Shown: piece by piece, positions 11,173 through 22,586 of the stretch
Layout: each line of letters begins with the position of its first letter
How positions within the stretch are numbered: position 1 is the first letter of the stretch
Assembly (NCBI GenBank): GCA_029641185.1
Contig: JAPWGK010000010.1
Location: forward strand, 558,001 to 622,000
Direction of reading: 5' to 3'
From: Pseudofabraea citricarpa
Taxonomy: Eukaryota > Ascomycota > Leotiomycetes > Helotiales > Dermateaceae
DNA: 64,000 nt
The notes under the pieces: generated by a model
Seen by the model: the letters and a program-made list of their open reading frames with translations, nothing else
Database searches by the model: none
Told to the model about the DNA's origin: nothing
Translations under genes and position numbers: made by a program

Positions 11173-12507
11173 TTAATAACTTCGCGGCAGGTGAAGCGAC
11201 TTTTCACCAATATAATTCAATATCATCTCGCGGCTGACAGGAGCAATACGAGGCACAAGACACTCTCTGAAGTATCTCTCAACATCATATTCAACAGCAT
11301 AGCCCATGCCACCATGCGTCAATACAGACTTTTCACAAGCAGTAAAAGCTGCTTCCGCAGCAACGTATTTTGCACTGTTGCAAGCTACTCCGACAGCATC
11401 CTGTCTAATAGAACTATCCGACTGGCTTGCATCGTACAACCTAGCAGCGTGGTATGTTGCCAGCTTTGCTGCCTCCAGTCGCATATAAGCATCTGCTAAA
11501 GGATGGGCAATCCCCTGGTTCATTCCGATGGGTCTCTGAAAGACAATGCGTTCTCTGGCGTATGTAGCAGCTTTGGCCAGTGCTGCATACCCCAAACCGA
11601 GTGCCTCACCTGCAAGAAGACATCTCTCGGCATTCATGCCATGAAGGATTATTTTGAAGCCTTGATTTTCAGCGCCGATCAATGAATCAGCGGGGATTTG
11701 GTAGTTATCGAAAAAGACCTCATTTGCATCAACAGCACGACCACCCATCTTCTTGATCTTAGACATCTCCAGTCCGGGCTTGGTCCGGTCAAGATCAATG
11801 CAAAACAATGACAAGCCCTCACTGGGTTTTTTGACCTCTTCAAGCGGTGTGGTTCGGGCGAGAAGAATCATCTTGGAAGCGACTTGAGCACAAGTGATCC
11901 AAATCTTCTGACCTGATATGCTGTAGGAGCCATCGTCCTGCTTCTTTGCCGCAGTACTGAGTCGCAAGGTATCAAGCCCAGCATTTGGCTCTGTGACGCC
12001 AAAACAAGTACGCCATTTTCCAGAAATAATGTTTGGGATGGTACTTTCTAACTGTTCCTTGGTGCCAAACCTGGCGAGTGGTTGTGTCGCATAAACATTG
12101 GCATGTATAGCCTGAGCCCCAGCCATTCCAGCACCCGATTCGGTTATTGTCTGCATCATCATGACTGCTTCCGAAATGCCGAGACCAGAGCCTCCGAGGC
12201 CCTCAGGAAGCGCTATACCGAGCCAGCCATCTTTGGCCAACGCAGCATGGAACTCTTTCGGATCTTCTTCTTTTTGATCGTGTTCTTGCCAATATGTGTT
12301 TGGGAATTGTGAACATACTTGGCCAACGGCTTCTCTAACAGTGAGTTGTGTCTCTGTGAATCCTGTTGTCTCCATTATTGGTCGGCAGGATGTGGTGGAG
12401 AAGTCATGACTGTGAGGATGACGACGTCCGACCCCGCCACTATAGCAAATCGATGTGATTATAGCTCGACCTGGCCTTGCCAGGCGTGGTGGAAGTGACA
12501 CAAGCAT
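11173..12507 (-). CDS. acyl-CoA dehydrogenase, probably mitochondrial
   Basis: A single-exon ORF of 444 residues. The first true ATG is at 12507; the frame is open a little upstream but only with TTG. Residues 1-45 are Arg/Ser-rich without acidic residues, fitting a mitochondrial presequence. The full ACAD fold follows. The FAD/substrate region is CFGVTEPNAGLDT (family AVTEPxAGSD). HGMNAERCLLAGEALG holds a Glu where isovaleryl- and long-chain ACADs carry the catalytic base. THGGMGYAVEYDVERYFRE is the conserved C-terminal region. The enzyme would oxidise an acyl-CoA to the enoyl-CoA and pass electrons to ETF. Branched-chain or short-chain substrates are possible, but specificity cannot be read from the sequence. 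Confidence 0.93.
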   Translation of the reverse strand: MLVSLPPRLARPGRAIITSICYSGGVGRRHPHSHDFSTTSCRPIMETTGFTETQLTVREAVGQVCSQFPNTYWQEHDQKEEDPKEFHAALAKDGWLGIALPEGLGGSGLGISEAVMMMQTITESGAGMAGAQAIHANVYATQPLARFGTKEQLESTIPNIISGKWRTCFGVTEPNAGLDTLRLSTAAKKQDDGSYSISGQKIWITCAQVASKMILLARTTPLEEVKKPSEGLSLFCIDLDRTKPGLEMSKIKKMGGRAVDANEVFFDNYQIPADSLIGAENQGFKIILHGMNAERCLLAGEALGLGYAALAKAATYARERIVFQRPIGMNQGIAHPLADAYMRLEAAKLATYHAARLYDASQSDSSIRQDAVGVACNSAKYVAAEAAFTACEKSVLTHGGMGYAVEYDVERYFRECLVPRIAPVSREMILNYIGEKSLHLPRSY

Positions 12508-13242
12508 GGTTTTTTGAAGTAGCAATGGAGGGTGAGTTTTGACTTGAGATTGAAGTGAGGAGGTCTTTGGCCACTTCGGGAAACCCCACGATCATCTCTC
12601 GGATGTCTCTGCCGACAAGCATATCCGAGATTCTGTTACCCAAGCGAATGCGAAGTTGCAACACTCAATGCTGTACGGCATGCTTAATAAACTAAGTTCA
12701 GGTAGATTTGTGATTCTTTTTTACTTGGTTCAGTTAGCTAATATGTCTTGCTCACATATAAAAGCATTGCGTGGTAAGTGAAACTGAAGGTACTTTGCAA
12801 TTGAGCTGTCTCCTAGCACCATAGTGTATCTAGAGATGCCTTCAAAAGCAATTTTAGTCAGAAAACAACACAACTATCCTTGGAAATCGCATTTCATTCA
12901 TTAGCCTCTTTGGCTATATGCTAAAAAATGCCAATAGTATCTGATACGATCGACATCCATATCTTGCCTTCTATAGAAGTTGCCATGTCTTTCTGGATCG
13001 TTGCTTAAGCTGCTCGCAAAAGTGCACCAGTTTTTCTGTAGAGATGTGGCAATGACAGATTGCTTGCAAGCCGCCAGAATTTTATGACGTGGATTCAAAA
13101 ATCAACTTTCATGTCGAACTGCGAGTCTTCAATGAGAGCATGGAAAACATCGATAGCAGCCATCCAGATCTCTACCATATCCCCCATGTAAACTGCCCAC
13201 TTTCCGTCAATTCAACTTCTTAACCGACCGTTGGCCACTCTA
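12508..13242. other. intergenic between two minus-strand genes
   Basis: No supported gene. A minus-strand reading around 12664-12540 has protein-like composition but no ATG and an immediate upstream stop, so it is at best a coding relic. Confidence 0.5.
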
Positions 13243-14178
13243 TTATTCCACATCGATTTCATATCTCAGATCTGCTTGTTCGAGAAAGTCTTTGTCATAG
13301 AAACCATTAGATGCATTCGGGCCATTCCGAGTTGGTTTCCAACGCTCACGCTCATACAATTCAAATTGTGCCAATGCCCGTAGCCGTTCCAGATTCTGAC
13401 TCTCAACCACATTCAATTCCCTGCTTTCGGAGCTCCTGAGTGCAAGCATGAGTATCGCATGCAAGGTAAAAGTTGCATCATTGCCAGCATTATGGAGATC
13501 GTGTTTCTTAAATGGAACTTTAAGTTCATTCAAAACAGCCCCGAGAGCAAACTTCTTCATGGGCGTACTAGAGATGGATTTTTCATTGTCGCCAAGGAGG
13601 TTCTGAGTTATTCTGTGCGTGTCTAGTATTGCAACCACAGGTGCAATCTCATAAACGATTATCCCATTTCGTTTCAGCATCTTTAGATCCTCTTTGATTG
13701 AGTGGCCGATAATAACGATATTTCGCAGAGCGTGGGAACCAGGAGAGCTGCTGTCTTCAATGCGCAGGCACTTTTTAATGGTTTCAAGTAGATCGACCTG
13801 TTTCTTCTTGAGAAACGTCTCTGCGAACACGCATTCCGTGAAATTCGTGACATCGCAGTATATGAATTCTTCTGAGGCGTGAAAGGCTGAAAACTGCTGG
13901 GTCGCAATGGATTCGCTAGGGAAAGAGCGGGATTTGGATTTGAGATGTCGAGTATCGAGGGTCGCAATGCCAAATTCCTTGATAGCAGGGGCGCCGGGTT
14001 TGCCCTTCTCGTATCTTGATACTTCGAGATCGATAGCTACGAGAACGACATCTGAAAGGGGGTCTGAGTCTTTCAAATCTCGAAGGCCAAGTGATTGCTC
14101 AGCAAACATCAACCCTTCTTTCGCGGCAATGCGCCACTCGAGGTCTTTCTCCTGTTTCTTCTGTTTTAAAGACGCCAT
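13243..14178 (-). CDS. DEDDh 3'-5' exonuclease-like protein (Gfd2/YDR514C type)
   Basis: An intronless ORF of 311 residues from ATG 14178. The ribonuclease-H-like exonuclease signature is present in order: VAIDLE (Asp and Glu), IIGHSIKEDLKML (Asp) and HNAGNDATFTLHAILML (His and Asp). All four acidic residues and the His of a DEDDh active site can therefore be assigned. The region between motifs has the layout of fungal Gfd2/YDR514C-like proteins, whose substrates are poorly known. No signal peptide or membrane segment is visible. Nuclease activity on RNA or DNA ends is inferred from the residues. Confidence 0.85.
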   Translation of the reverse strand: MASLKQKKQEKDLEWRIAAKEGLMFAEQSLGLRDLKDSDPLSDVVLVAIDLEVSRYEKGKPGAPAIKEFGIATLDTRHLKSKSRSFPSESIATQQFSAFHASEEFIYCDVTNFTECVFAETFLKKKQVDLLETIKKCLRIEDSSSPGSHALRNIVIIGHSIKEDLKMLKRNGIIVYEIAPVVAILDTHRITQNLLGDNEKSISSTPMKKFALGAVLNELKVPFKKHDLHNAGNDATFTLHAILMLALRSSESRELNVVESQNLERLRALAQFELYERERWKPTRNGPNASNGFYDKDFLEQADLRYEIDVE

Positions 14179-14998
14179 CGAATTCTCGATTTGCAGTGAG
14201 CAATAGCTTATGCGGAAGAGGAGGCTGGATAACGACTAGATTTATGGTTTGTGTAAAAAGTTGTTTGGGCGGATGCAGAAGATGTAGCTGCGCAACCGCA
14301 GGAGGATTTGAATGCACGATTATGTTCCTGCCTCGTAGGGCCGCGCTAATAGCGAAATAAATTTGATAGAGCAGATTGTTATGTTCGATCCAATTGCGGG
14401 ATCTAAGTCTTTCTTGGGAAACAGCAACACGTGAACAATAATATGGGGAGCAGGAACGGCTAGAAGAAAATAGGGTCTTTTCTTTTTGTTACATTGGCAT
14501 TCCCATTGCCATCGTTCGTCAATGGCAACTTGCGAAACACAAGGGCATACAGTAGGTAGCTCAATGGCCAAGAGGAAGGTTTCTATCGAAGTAAGACCCA
14601 GATAGTCATACCGCCATATTTGCTACTTGAAAGTTGTCAGGATATTAATGCTTCAAAGGTCTTTCCACAAAGTTGGAGAATAGCTCAGGAAGAGTGTTAA
14701 TGACTTCGAATTAGACAATGTCATATTACATAACCATCAAGCGTAAAAATATCATAGAGATTATTTCTTAAAGCAACTAAGTAAAGTGGCTGATAGTTAG
14801 TTTTCAACAATGCAAGTACTTTATCTAATTGTGGATCACATAGGTATGTTTAGGTTTTTTTGGTTTCTGTATAACGTCATATAATTACATGCTTGATTAA
14901 TTTAATTATTATTTTATGTACAAGTTAAGTGATTGTTCACGATCCACTTTGTACTTATGTTCATCTTATGGCATGCTATTTTTTTAAACACTTACTGC
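14179..14998. other. intergenic, no gene seen
   Basis: An AT-rich spacer between the GH32 gene end and the exonuclease-like gene start. No ORF with recognisable features and no RNA gene was found. Confidence 0.6.
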
Positions 14999-16908
14999 TC
15001 ACCCACTCCGTTCTGGCCAAGCATCAAATAATCCTTCGTAAATCGTCACGTTTCCGAATTCTACCTCGCCTTCTCCGTCGTGAAAGAACTGAATCTCTTT
15101 GGAAGCTGCGTACCACGATCTATGAAGTTAAGTCAGCATTTATGATATAAGAGATAAAACATGACTTACCGGGCCCAGGTGCTCACAGCGAATCTGCTAT
15201 TAGCATGGACTTCTACGATGGCATTATCAACCACAATAGTCAATTCCAGCGTCTCAATCTGCTCCTCGCCATCCTGTAGAACATCAAACAAGCGTAGTTT
15301 ACCGCTCTCGTTGCGTGAGTCGATCCCGTTCGTAGTCTGAGCCGCAGCACTGGTGTTGGTCCGGTCTATGATAATCGACTCATTGGAGAATTGGTAATAG
15401 ATCGTTGTCGTCTCGAACTCCGAGGACAAAATCTGGAACCCAGCTTTGAGGTCAGAGTCACGAGCTGCTGTTGGAAAAGAGATTGACGCAGTCAGGACAT
15501 AGAATTTCGTTTCTGGGGAGCGTTGGAAGGCCACTGATCCTGGTGAGCTCAGAGTCTGGCTGGGCTCGGTAAATGACGCTCCACTTGTCAATTGAGCCAG
15601 AGTCTCTCGTGCAATCTCTTGCTTTAGAGTGGTAAGTTCTAGGACACCCGACTCAGAGTCACTACTAGCAACTCGCCATGAACCTGTCTCGCGAGCAAGC
15701 TCGTTGTCCACCACATTGGATATCGTTCCAACGCTCAGCTCCCGAGGAAGCAACAAAGAGCCGGTCCAGTTCTGCTGCAGAGTGGGAAAGAGTTGCGTGC
15801 CATAGAAGTCGCCCGTAAGCCACAAATATGTTATAAATCGATCTGGCACGCTGCTCTTCATCGACGCTTGCGAAGAAGCAGGTAGATCTTTCCCAGCAGC
15901 AGCATATGATGATGCACCCCAATCGAGAAAACCCGCCATGGTCGGCGTGAACTTGGCTTTCCCATTTTCGAGAGTCACGTTGCCCGCTGCCCAGAGCATG
16001 TCCCGGGAGTCCGAGACTTGCGGGACGATAGGCGCATACGACCATTCTGCGCCGATCGTGGTGAAAACTTCGCCCTCGGCGTTGTAGCCGTACTCGTCCA
16101 GGCCGAATACGTTAGCGACCTCGAAGTTAAAGCCCCATCGGCCCGCCCAGTCACCACTGCCCCAGGTCGAGTTCGCTTCTTCGTGCCACCAATCGCCGAG
16201 GTACTCCCAGTATTGAAAGTCTGGGTCATATTGGCGGTAGAGAAATTCGGAGGGGCCTTCTTGATGCACGCCACCAGAGATGACGGTATACCATGTCCCC
16301 GGGATGCTTTCGAGAAGAGAATCGAGTTTGGCGTTTTGAAAAACGTAAGGGTCACGCCAACCTGTTACGTTGAGAGCGAAGGGCGGGGAGGAGATGGCTG
16401 GTCCTTGGTGCAATTTGGTGAAGTTGCGACCACTGTCATAGGATACTGCCAAAGACTGCGTCTCGCTGCCTCGGGTGTAGGGAATAGTCCATTGAATAGG
16501 CAGATAGGAGACCGAAGTGTACAGCAGAGTAGGCTTGCCGCCAATTCCTCTGGGAATAACAGAGCCATCAAAGACAAAGATGGGATCATTCACTCCACCT
16601 GCAACAATGAATTGTTTTCCATCCGGATTCAGGTCACGGTAGGTTACAAGATCATCTGTCGTAGCTCCGGAAGCGCCGCTGTATAGCCAACCGACGTGAA
16701 AAAGTCCTGTATCAGGATCAGTGTAGTGCATACACGGATCACCAATTTGGCCGGAGGGTGGAAGAACGTGGGCTTTGGGTCTCCAAGTTTCGAACAGGCT
16801 GCTATTAGCAAGTGTCGAGAGGTTGGGTGGTGCCGAATTATAGTCGATTGAGTATGTGCTCTGTCGTGTGGCGACGTAGCCAGCTGCAGCAACTGTTGAG
16901 AGCTTCAT
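14999..16908 (-). CDS. GH32 beta-fructofuranosidase / fructosyltransferase
   Basis: Exons 16908-15170 and 15119-14999 (50-nt intron, GTAAGT donor) give 619 residues. The second exon adds the C-terminus starting SWYAASKEIQFFHDGEGE and completes the beta-sandwich. GH32 hallmarks: SGQIGDPCMHY near the N-terminus carries the nucleophile Asp, GWRDPYVF is the RDP motif, and WGFNFEVANVF carries the acid/base Glu in place of the usual EC motif. This motif variant and the run PPNLSTLANSSLFETWRPKAHVLPP resemble the Aspergillus-type fructosyltransferase/invertase group, which acts on sucrose and makes fructo-oligosaccharides. A short hydrophobic N-terminus may be a weak signal peptide, and there are many N-glycosylation sites. 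Hydrolase versus transferase preference cannot be decided here. Confidence 0.93.
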
Positions 16909-17623
16909 GCTGACGCTGTAAGCTGTAGATGAACTGTTGGAGTGCTAGGCAGAGTACTTCAAAAGTTTCCATCGTACTTCTTAATATATTTATATTCGCT
17001 CAAATACACGGGGAATCCTCGAAGGCTCGAATAATAGTATGACAGGGTAAGAATATAGGCGATACCTCGGTGGGTTAGAGGCGGGGAATCCGATTGTGGA
17101 GATTCTAAGTCCCCCATCTTCGACACAAAGGACCTAAGCAAACTAGGGTTCGTCCGAGGCTTTGAAGAACGGTGAGAATCTCTTAATTAAGAACCTGTTT
17201 GGTTGGCGAAATAGACTTCATCCGAAGTGCGAAATGCGGGTCCACTTTCCGAACCAAATACTATAACCTCGCATAATAGCTTTTATTCTCGCATATACAA
17301 AGCGATTAATCCGCGAGGGTCAGTGAGGATTTGTATATTTTATTATAAACAGACCTACTAGTAAATTATATGACTCCTAAGTAGGTAGGTCGAAGAGCAA
17401 TGTTGAGAACCTGCCGGCAAGGCAGGTTAGCCGATTGCCAAGTTACTCAATAGCCGACGGCGAGGGGTCAGACACGACATTGTGGGGCTGGCGAATTAGA
17501 AAAGTCTCTCCACTGAGCCGCTGAATCCGGGGATGCTGCACCACAACATCTCGGATCATCTTTAACCTTCATTGACTGACGATTGCACCATCAGGCTGAG
17601 CAGGATTGATTAGTCACTAAATC
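16909..17623. promoter_or_regulatory. divergent intergenic region of the GH32 (-) and HTD2-like (+) genes
   Basis: A shared 715-bp upstream region, AT-rich with scattered short palindromes such as TTAATTAA near 17183. No binding site can be named with confidence. Confidence 0.5.
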
Positions 17624-18687
17624 ATGGTTAGATTGTCTATGCGCCTCTGCTCTGATGTTACCTCATCAGCATCGAGAGTAGCTACCGAATTTCTAGAGAG
17701 TACGTCCAGGAATGGCACATTCGTCCAGGAGCAACTCCTTGATGGCAACCAGTTACAGAAATTATCGCTATCGCTGAATCGACCTCTTTTATACGAATCC
17801 CTGAGCATTGAATCCAAGCCGCCCGTACCAGGCACTCCACTTCCTCCTGGATATCATCTAGTCTATTTCACACCAGCAGGATGCGAGCAAGACCTTGGTC
17901 GCGATGGTTCAGATAGAACAGCAAACCCACCGCACACCTTCACTAGAAGAATGTGGGCTGGTGGTTCATTACACTGGGATCGTGATAATTTGCTCAGAGT
18001 TGGCCAGACAGTAAAAGAAACAACAGAAATTCTATCCGCTATTCCAAAGAAGACCAAAGCAGGAGACGCAATGATTGTGGTTGGTGTTAAAAAGACGTTT
18101 GAAAATGAATCTGGAGTAGCTCTTGTTGATAATAGGTATTGTCACCAAAACCCCGTTTCGTGATGAAGCTGATGATTCTGTAGAAATTGGGTCTTCCGTC
18201 CGGAGCTATCTAGACGCCAAAAAATACTTGAAAAAGAGAAATCTGTTGAGTTACCAAAAGGTTCTTCCAGCTATCCATTCCCATGCAATCGCAAAATTCT
18301 AAATGTGTTGATACCACAGGAACCATAATGCGTGACTTTTGCCAGTCACCGGTTTCGCTATTTCGATTTTCTGCCCTCACATTTAACGGGCACAAGATTC
18401 ACTATTCAAAAGAATGGTGTCGTGATGTCGAAGGCCATCGAGACTTGGTTGTGCATGGCCCGCTCAACCTCATCAACATGCTGGATGTTTGGCGTGATCA
18501 TCACGAACTTGGCGATAAAGAGATCCCTCAGAGCATTTCTTACCGAGCTACTTCGCCGCTTTACGTTGGGGATTATTACCGAACAATAATGGAAAGGAGT
18601 GAAACAGGACAAGTCTCGAATCAGACCATTTATTCGCCTTCTGGAAATATCGCTATGAAAGGAGAGATAGTAGGCTATGATCCTTAG
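17624..18687 (+). CDS. HTD2: HTD2-like mitochondrial hydroxyacyl-thioester dehydratase, apparently frameshifted
   Basis: Exon 1 is 17624-18135. A 48-nt intron (GTATTG donor, GCTGAT branch, TTCTGTAG acceptor) precedes exon 2 at 18184. The joined reading gives VALVDNRNWVFRPEL, as expected for fungal HTD2/MaoC-type dehydratases, then ELPKGSSSYPFP. At 18304-18309 the frame breaks. Dropping one GT from TGTGTT, or adding one base, restores the reading NVDTTGTIMRDFCQSPVSLFRF and SALTFNGHKIHY up to 18687, giving about 337 residues. HTD2 catalyses the 3-hydroxyacyl-ACP dehydration step of mitochondrial type II fatty-acid synthesis. The hot-dog segment with NGHKIHY and the C-terminus are intact. The break may be a sequencing error, a real null allele or a missed splice event. 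Confidence 0.8.
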
Positions 18688-19394
18688 TTGATGGGTTGGC
18701 TGTGTGTCTATATGACATGTTATGATTCACATTAATTGAAATTCTACGAACCAAGTTACATGATACTTCTTTACTGTCTAGGTATTTACGTGGTGAAACG
18801 TGATGAGTGACTTGAGTGACTTGACTTCGGCTCTTAATTTAATGACCAAACAACTCCATGGGCATACAACAACAATCAACACCAATTAGTATCACTTCTA
18901 ATCCTGTTTATTTCCACAACTACCCGCCACGATAGTCATGTAACTACCTACTCAGCCAAATATATCTCTTTGCTTTCCCTGAACTAGTCTAAAGATCTTT
19001 GCTAATTTCTTATTTTTCGCAAATCATCATGCAAAACTTTATTCGCATCAATTACTTGTTATGCCAAGTTGCAACTACGCAGCACACAGCCCAAAAGGGC
19101 TCTGGCATTTACTGGTCACTCTCCAATACGCGTGTTGCGGTCTCGCTAATTTTGGGCGGGTGGCTCGCGTATGTAATACGCGTATAGCGTATCCCTTAAA
19201 ATAGGTTCACCGATCAAAGAGCCCATAATGAAGGGTAAGTGGAGATAGTAAAGGCTTGAGTTGATTAAGAATCAAGTGCCGTATACAGTACGGTACCAAG
19301 AATCAGGACGTACTCAAAAGATGCCCCCCTCTTTAATTTTAAATTCCGGCCCGCACCACTCCAAATTCCATGATCCAAGGCATTGAAGTTCACA
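18688..19394. other. intergenic, upstream of the tannase gene
   Basis: No supported gene. It should include the HTD2-like terminator and the tannase promoter. Short ORFs here lack any protein-like features. Confidence 0.55.
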
Positions 19395-21210
19395 ATGGGA
19401 CTTTGTAAGATTTCTATAAGAGGGATCTGGTATCTCTTTCCTCGGCTTCAAGCTTACCTTTTCACTATCCTTCAACAACCAGGAAAGGTTCAACTTTTCG
19501 TCGCCATGGACGCCTCACTCTTTAATACGTCTAATCCCTGTTCTTCTACTTCAATCCCTTATCCAGAACTTTATGGAGCTGAGTTCTTATCGCTAGAGAC
19601 GAATTTGGTTACAAATTACTCTGCCAGTATTCACACTGGCCTGTATACCAACCATGGAGGAGTTACGGTCGAAAATGTCAACTTCTGTAACGTCACTGTG
19701 TCATACACGCATCCTGGCCAGAACGATGTCGTCAATGTTCAAGTCTGGCTCCCTGAGAAGACCTGGAATGGTCGTCTTCAACACATTGGTGGTGCAGGAT
19801 GGCAAGCAGGCTTACATTATGCCGGACTCCTAGGCATGATGGGAGCAGTTGGTGAAGGCTATGCTAGTCTCGGTACCGATGCAGGACTTGGGTCTGATGT
19901 GACGCCTGAGAATTGGGCCATGATCAGTCCTGGCAATGTCAACCGCTACCTTCTCCAGAACTTGATCTCGACCTCCTTGAACGATGCTTCAATAATCGGC
20001 AAAAGCATCGTCAACAGCTACTATGGGCAACCTCCCGCCTTCTCTTATTTCTCTGGATGCTCTCAAGGTGGACGTCAAGGAATGATGCTTGCTCAACGGT
20101 TTCATAATGCTTATGATGGCATCGCAGCTTCAGCACCGGCTATTAATTGGAACGAATTGTTCATCGGCGACTACTTTCCAACACTTCTCATGAACGTTTT
20201 AGGAGAAGCGCCAGCCCCTTGTGAACTCAATGCAATTACAGAAGCCGCTATTTCAGCTTGCGATGGTAAAGACGGTGTTCTTGATGGCGTTATCGCTGAT
20301 CCTGCAAGCTGCGAATTTGATCCACAGACTATGATTGGCACTACGATCAATTGTACGGATACTGGGTCTAACAGACAGATATCTTCTATTGCAATCCAAA
20401 TCGCCGAAGCAGCTTGTAAGTACTTCCTCAGCCACTTCATAAACTCTTACCTTAGGTTGCTCACGGAGATAAATTGCTCACTGTTGTCGATAGGGAATGG
20501 CCCAGAAACAGCTAATGGTACGAACCTTTGGTATGGTATTGAGAAGGGATCTGACCTGTCCATGAGTGCTATAACACTCACCTCAGGAATTGCAGCGACT
20601 ACGTGCAACGGAAATGGTACCTGTGTACCGGCAGGCTTTGATCTTGTTTCTGCATGGATCAAACTTTTCGTACTAAAGAACGCAACTGCTGATCTATCGG
20701 CCTTGACCCATGAAGATTTTGATGCCATATTTCGTTCATCAAAGCAAGAGTATGGTTTTATGGACACAAATGATCCTGATCTTTCTGAATTTCGTAACCG
20801 CGGGGGCAAATTGATTTCATACCATGGTCTGGTATGTTCAAATTTTTCGAACCGAGATTCTTTCTAGCCCTAACTTTTCTTAGTCCGATCTAATCATAAC
20901 TCCCCGCTCAACTCAGCACTATTACGACGCTGTTACTGCCCTCGACGAGAATGTGCATGACTTTTATCGACTTTTCTTGGCACCTGGACTTGATCATTGC
21001 TTTGGTGGTCCCGGTGCTTATCCATCAGGCACATTTGATGCGATGCGCAACTGGGTCGAGAAAGGCATCGCGCCCGAGACTTTAAGTGCAGAGAGCTTGG
21101 AGGACGCTTCTGGGAATACTCTCAAGAGGACGTTGTGCCCATATCCTAAAAAGCAGTATTATAATGGTACTGGTGATGCAAGCACTGGAGATGGGTTTTA
21201 TTGTATGTGA
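19395..21210 (+). CDS. tannase / feruloyl esterase family protein
   Basis: Exons 19395-20415, 20494-20831 and 20884-21210 (introns 78 and 52 nt) give 561 residues. The joins restore AEAAWNGPETANGT and LISYHGLSDLIITPRSTQHYYDAV. The alpha/beta-hydrolase elements are the nucleophile elbow GCSQGGRQG, the acid in YHGLSD and the His-Cys pair in GLDHCFGGPG. Together they form the CS-D-HC arrangement in which a disulfide holds Ser and His in place. Paired Cys around CELNAITEAAISACDGKDGVLDGVIADPASC match the calcium-site lid. The family hydrolyses ester bonds in gallotannins or feruloylated polysaccharides. The chosen ATG gives a basic, hydrophobic start but no classic signal peptide. A second ATG at 19506 (MDASLFNT) is possible, and an unrecognised 5' exon could supply the secretion signal. 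Confidence 0.9.
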
Positions 21211-21875
21211 TGGACGGTCCTGATATCACTAATCGACTTTTTCTCGCTTTCTTTTCGTTTTTGGAAGATGTGGCTAAAGCTGTCTCTTGAACTTCATATT
21301 AGTTGGTGTTTGAGATTGTAGTAGCCTCGCTTCTTTCAAGTTCTAGTCAAAAGGCAAATAGTACCTGTTAAAACGAGCAAGAAAATATATGTAACTACCT
21401 GCCTATGAGTATTTTCAGAGATATCCTGTGGTAAGAGGGTGATGACTACTTTTGATATTGGCGATTTTGAAAAAGAAAAAAGAAGTTACCGCTTACTGTT
21501 TAGTCGCAAACGAGAAGAACAAGAAAGGATGCCTTACGACTTTACACATTTGCTGAACAGGAAAGCTTTAAATTCAAACAATTAGTCATTCTTTTATTGC
21601 TTGTCATTGATATCTCTTATGTTGTTAGCCTGGTTATGTTGCGACGACAAATACAGCCCTAAAACAATTCGGTACTTTATAAAGTTATTAGTCTTTATTA
21701 GTGTCTAGGTATTTACCTTAAAGTATCTCTTTTGCAATAAAACGAAAAGACTTATCAAACATATCACTAAGCCATGGAAACAAGTATGGTTACAGGCATT
21801 CTTGATTTGCCTAATCGGCGCCAGGCCTGGTAATTCTACCTCCTATCTATTCTCATCATGATCATGAATCGTAAT
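21211..21875. terminator. convergent 3' region between tannase (+) and a 202-residue protein (-)
   Basis: A 665-bp AT-rich spacer between converging genes. It is expected to hold both polyadenylation regions. No ORF or RNA gene is supported. Confidence 0.45.
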
Positions 21876-22586
21876 CTAGTAGACTGTCATCTCGATGACA
21901 GCATCATCAACCTTGCCGTAGCTGGAGTACTTCTTCCAGGCATCCTCAGCTCCTGGCAATTTCAAAACCTTCTCAAACTCCTAAAGACGGTTCAGATTAG
22001 TAAACACTCAACTAAGCTTTGATGGTATCAAGAAGGCATACCTCGCGACTGTCCCAGCCGACTATTCCCATGCCTACATTTCCACCCTCGTCATCGGTCT
22101 TTCCGCCCCAGGATTCCTTTCCTGAGAGGGCGTTCAGTGCGTCCCATGCTTTGTGTGCCTCATCGCCCTTGCTGGGATCTGAAAGCTCCAAACGGGAGAA
22201 TGAGACGTATTTCTTTGCAGCTCCCTCTGGGAACTCTGCACATTGGAATGAAGAGTGGAGTGGTACTGGTGCACCATGCTCTTGGCGCTTCTTCTCGGCC
22301 TCCTTGAACCAATCTGAAGCGAGGAATTCCTTCTCGCCCTCCTTAGACTCGAAAGCTGGAACTGTTAGTTATGTCATTGGTTGTGTGGTACTATTCCCAT
22401 ACCAATGGTGTAGATAAACTCGAAGCCCTTGAACTCAGCTCCATCCTTTGCAACAACTGGGCCGCCTGCGACACCCTTTACCATAGGCAGAGCCTTGATC
22501 TCAGAAGCAATCTTTGGCCACATTCCGAGGAAATCATCCTTCTTGGCCTCTGGGATTTGTGGGAGGACGACTGCGAGATAAGGCAT
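21876..22586 (-). CDS. hypothetical protein, 202 residues
   Basis: Exons 22586-22403, 22361-22042 and 21980-21876 (introns 41 and 61 nt). The phases are consistent, and the branch point in intron 1 is CTAAC directly before the acceptor. The protein starts MPYLAVVLPQIPEAKKDDF and ends DDAVIEMTVY. No signal peptide, membrane segment or named motif is seen. The alternation of short beta-like segments (LAVVLPQ, FEFIYTIVP, KYVSFSRLEL, VGMGIVGWDS) with amphipathic helices suggests a ferredoxin-like or dimeric alpha/beta-barrel fold, as in EthD/ABM-type proteins. That is an inference only. The gene structure is well supported; the function is unknown. Confidence 0.8.

Noticed and set aside
12540..12664. 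Minus-strand frame with protein-like text (LGNRISDMLVGRDIREMIVGF) upstream of the acyl-CoA dehydrogenase
   Set aside because: No ATG, a stop directly upstream, and it ends inside the dehydrogenase presequence in another frame. At most a relic.
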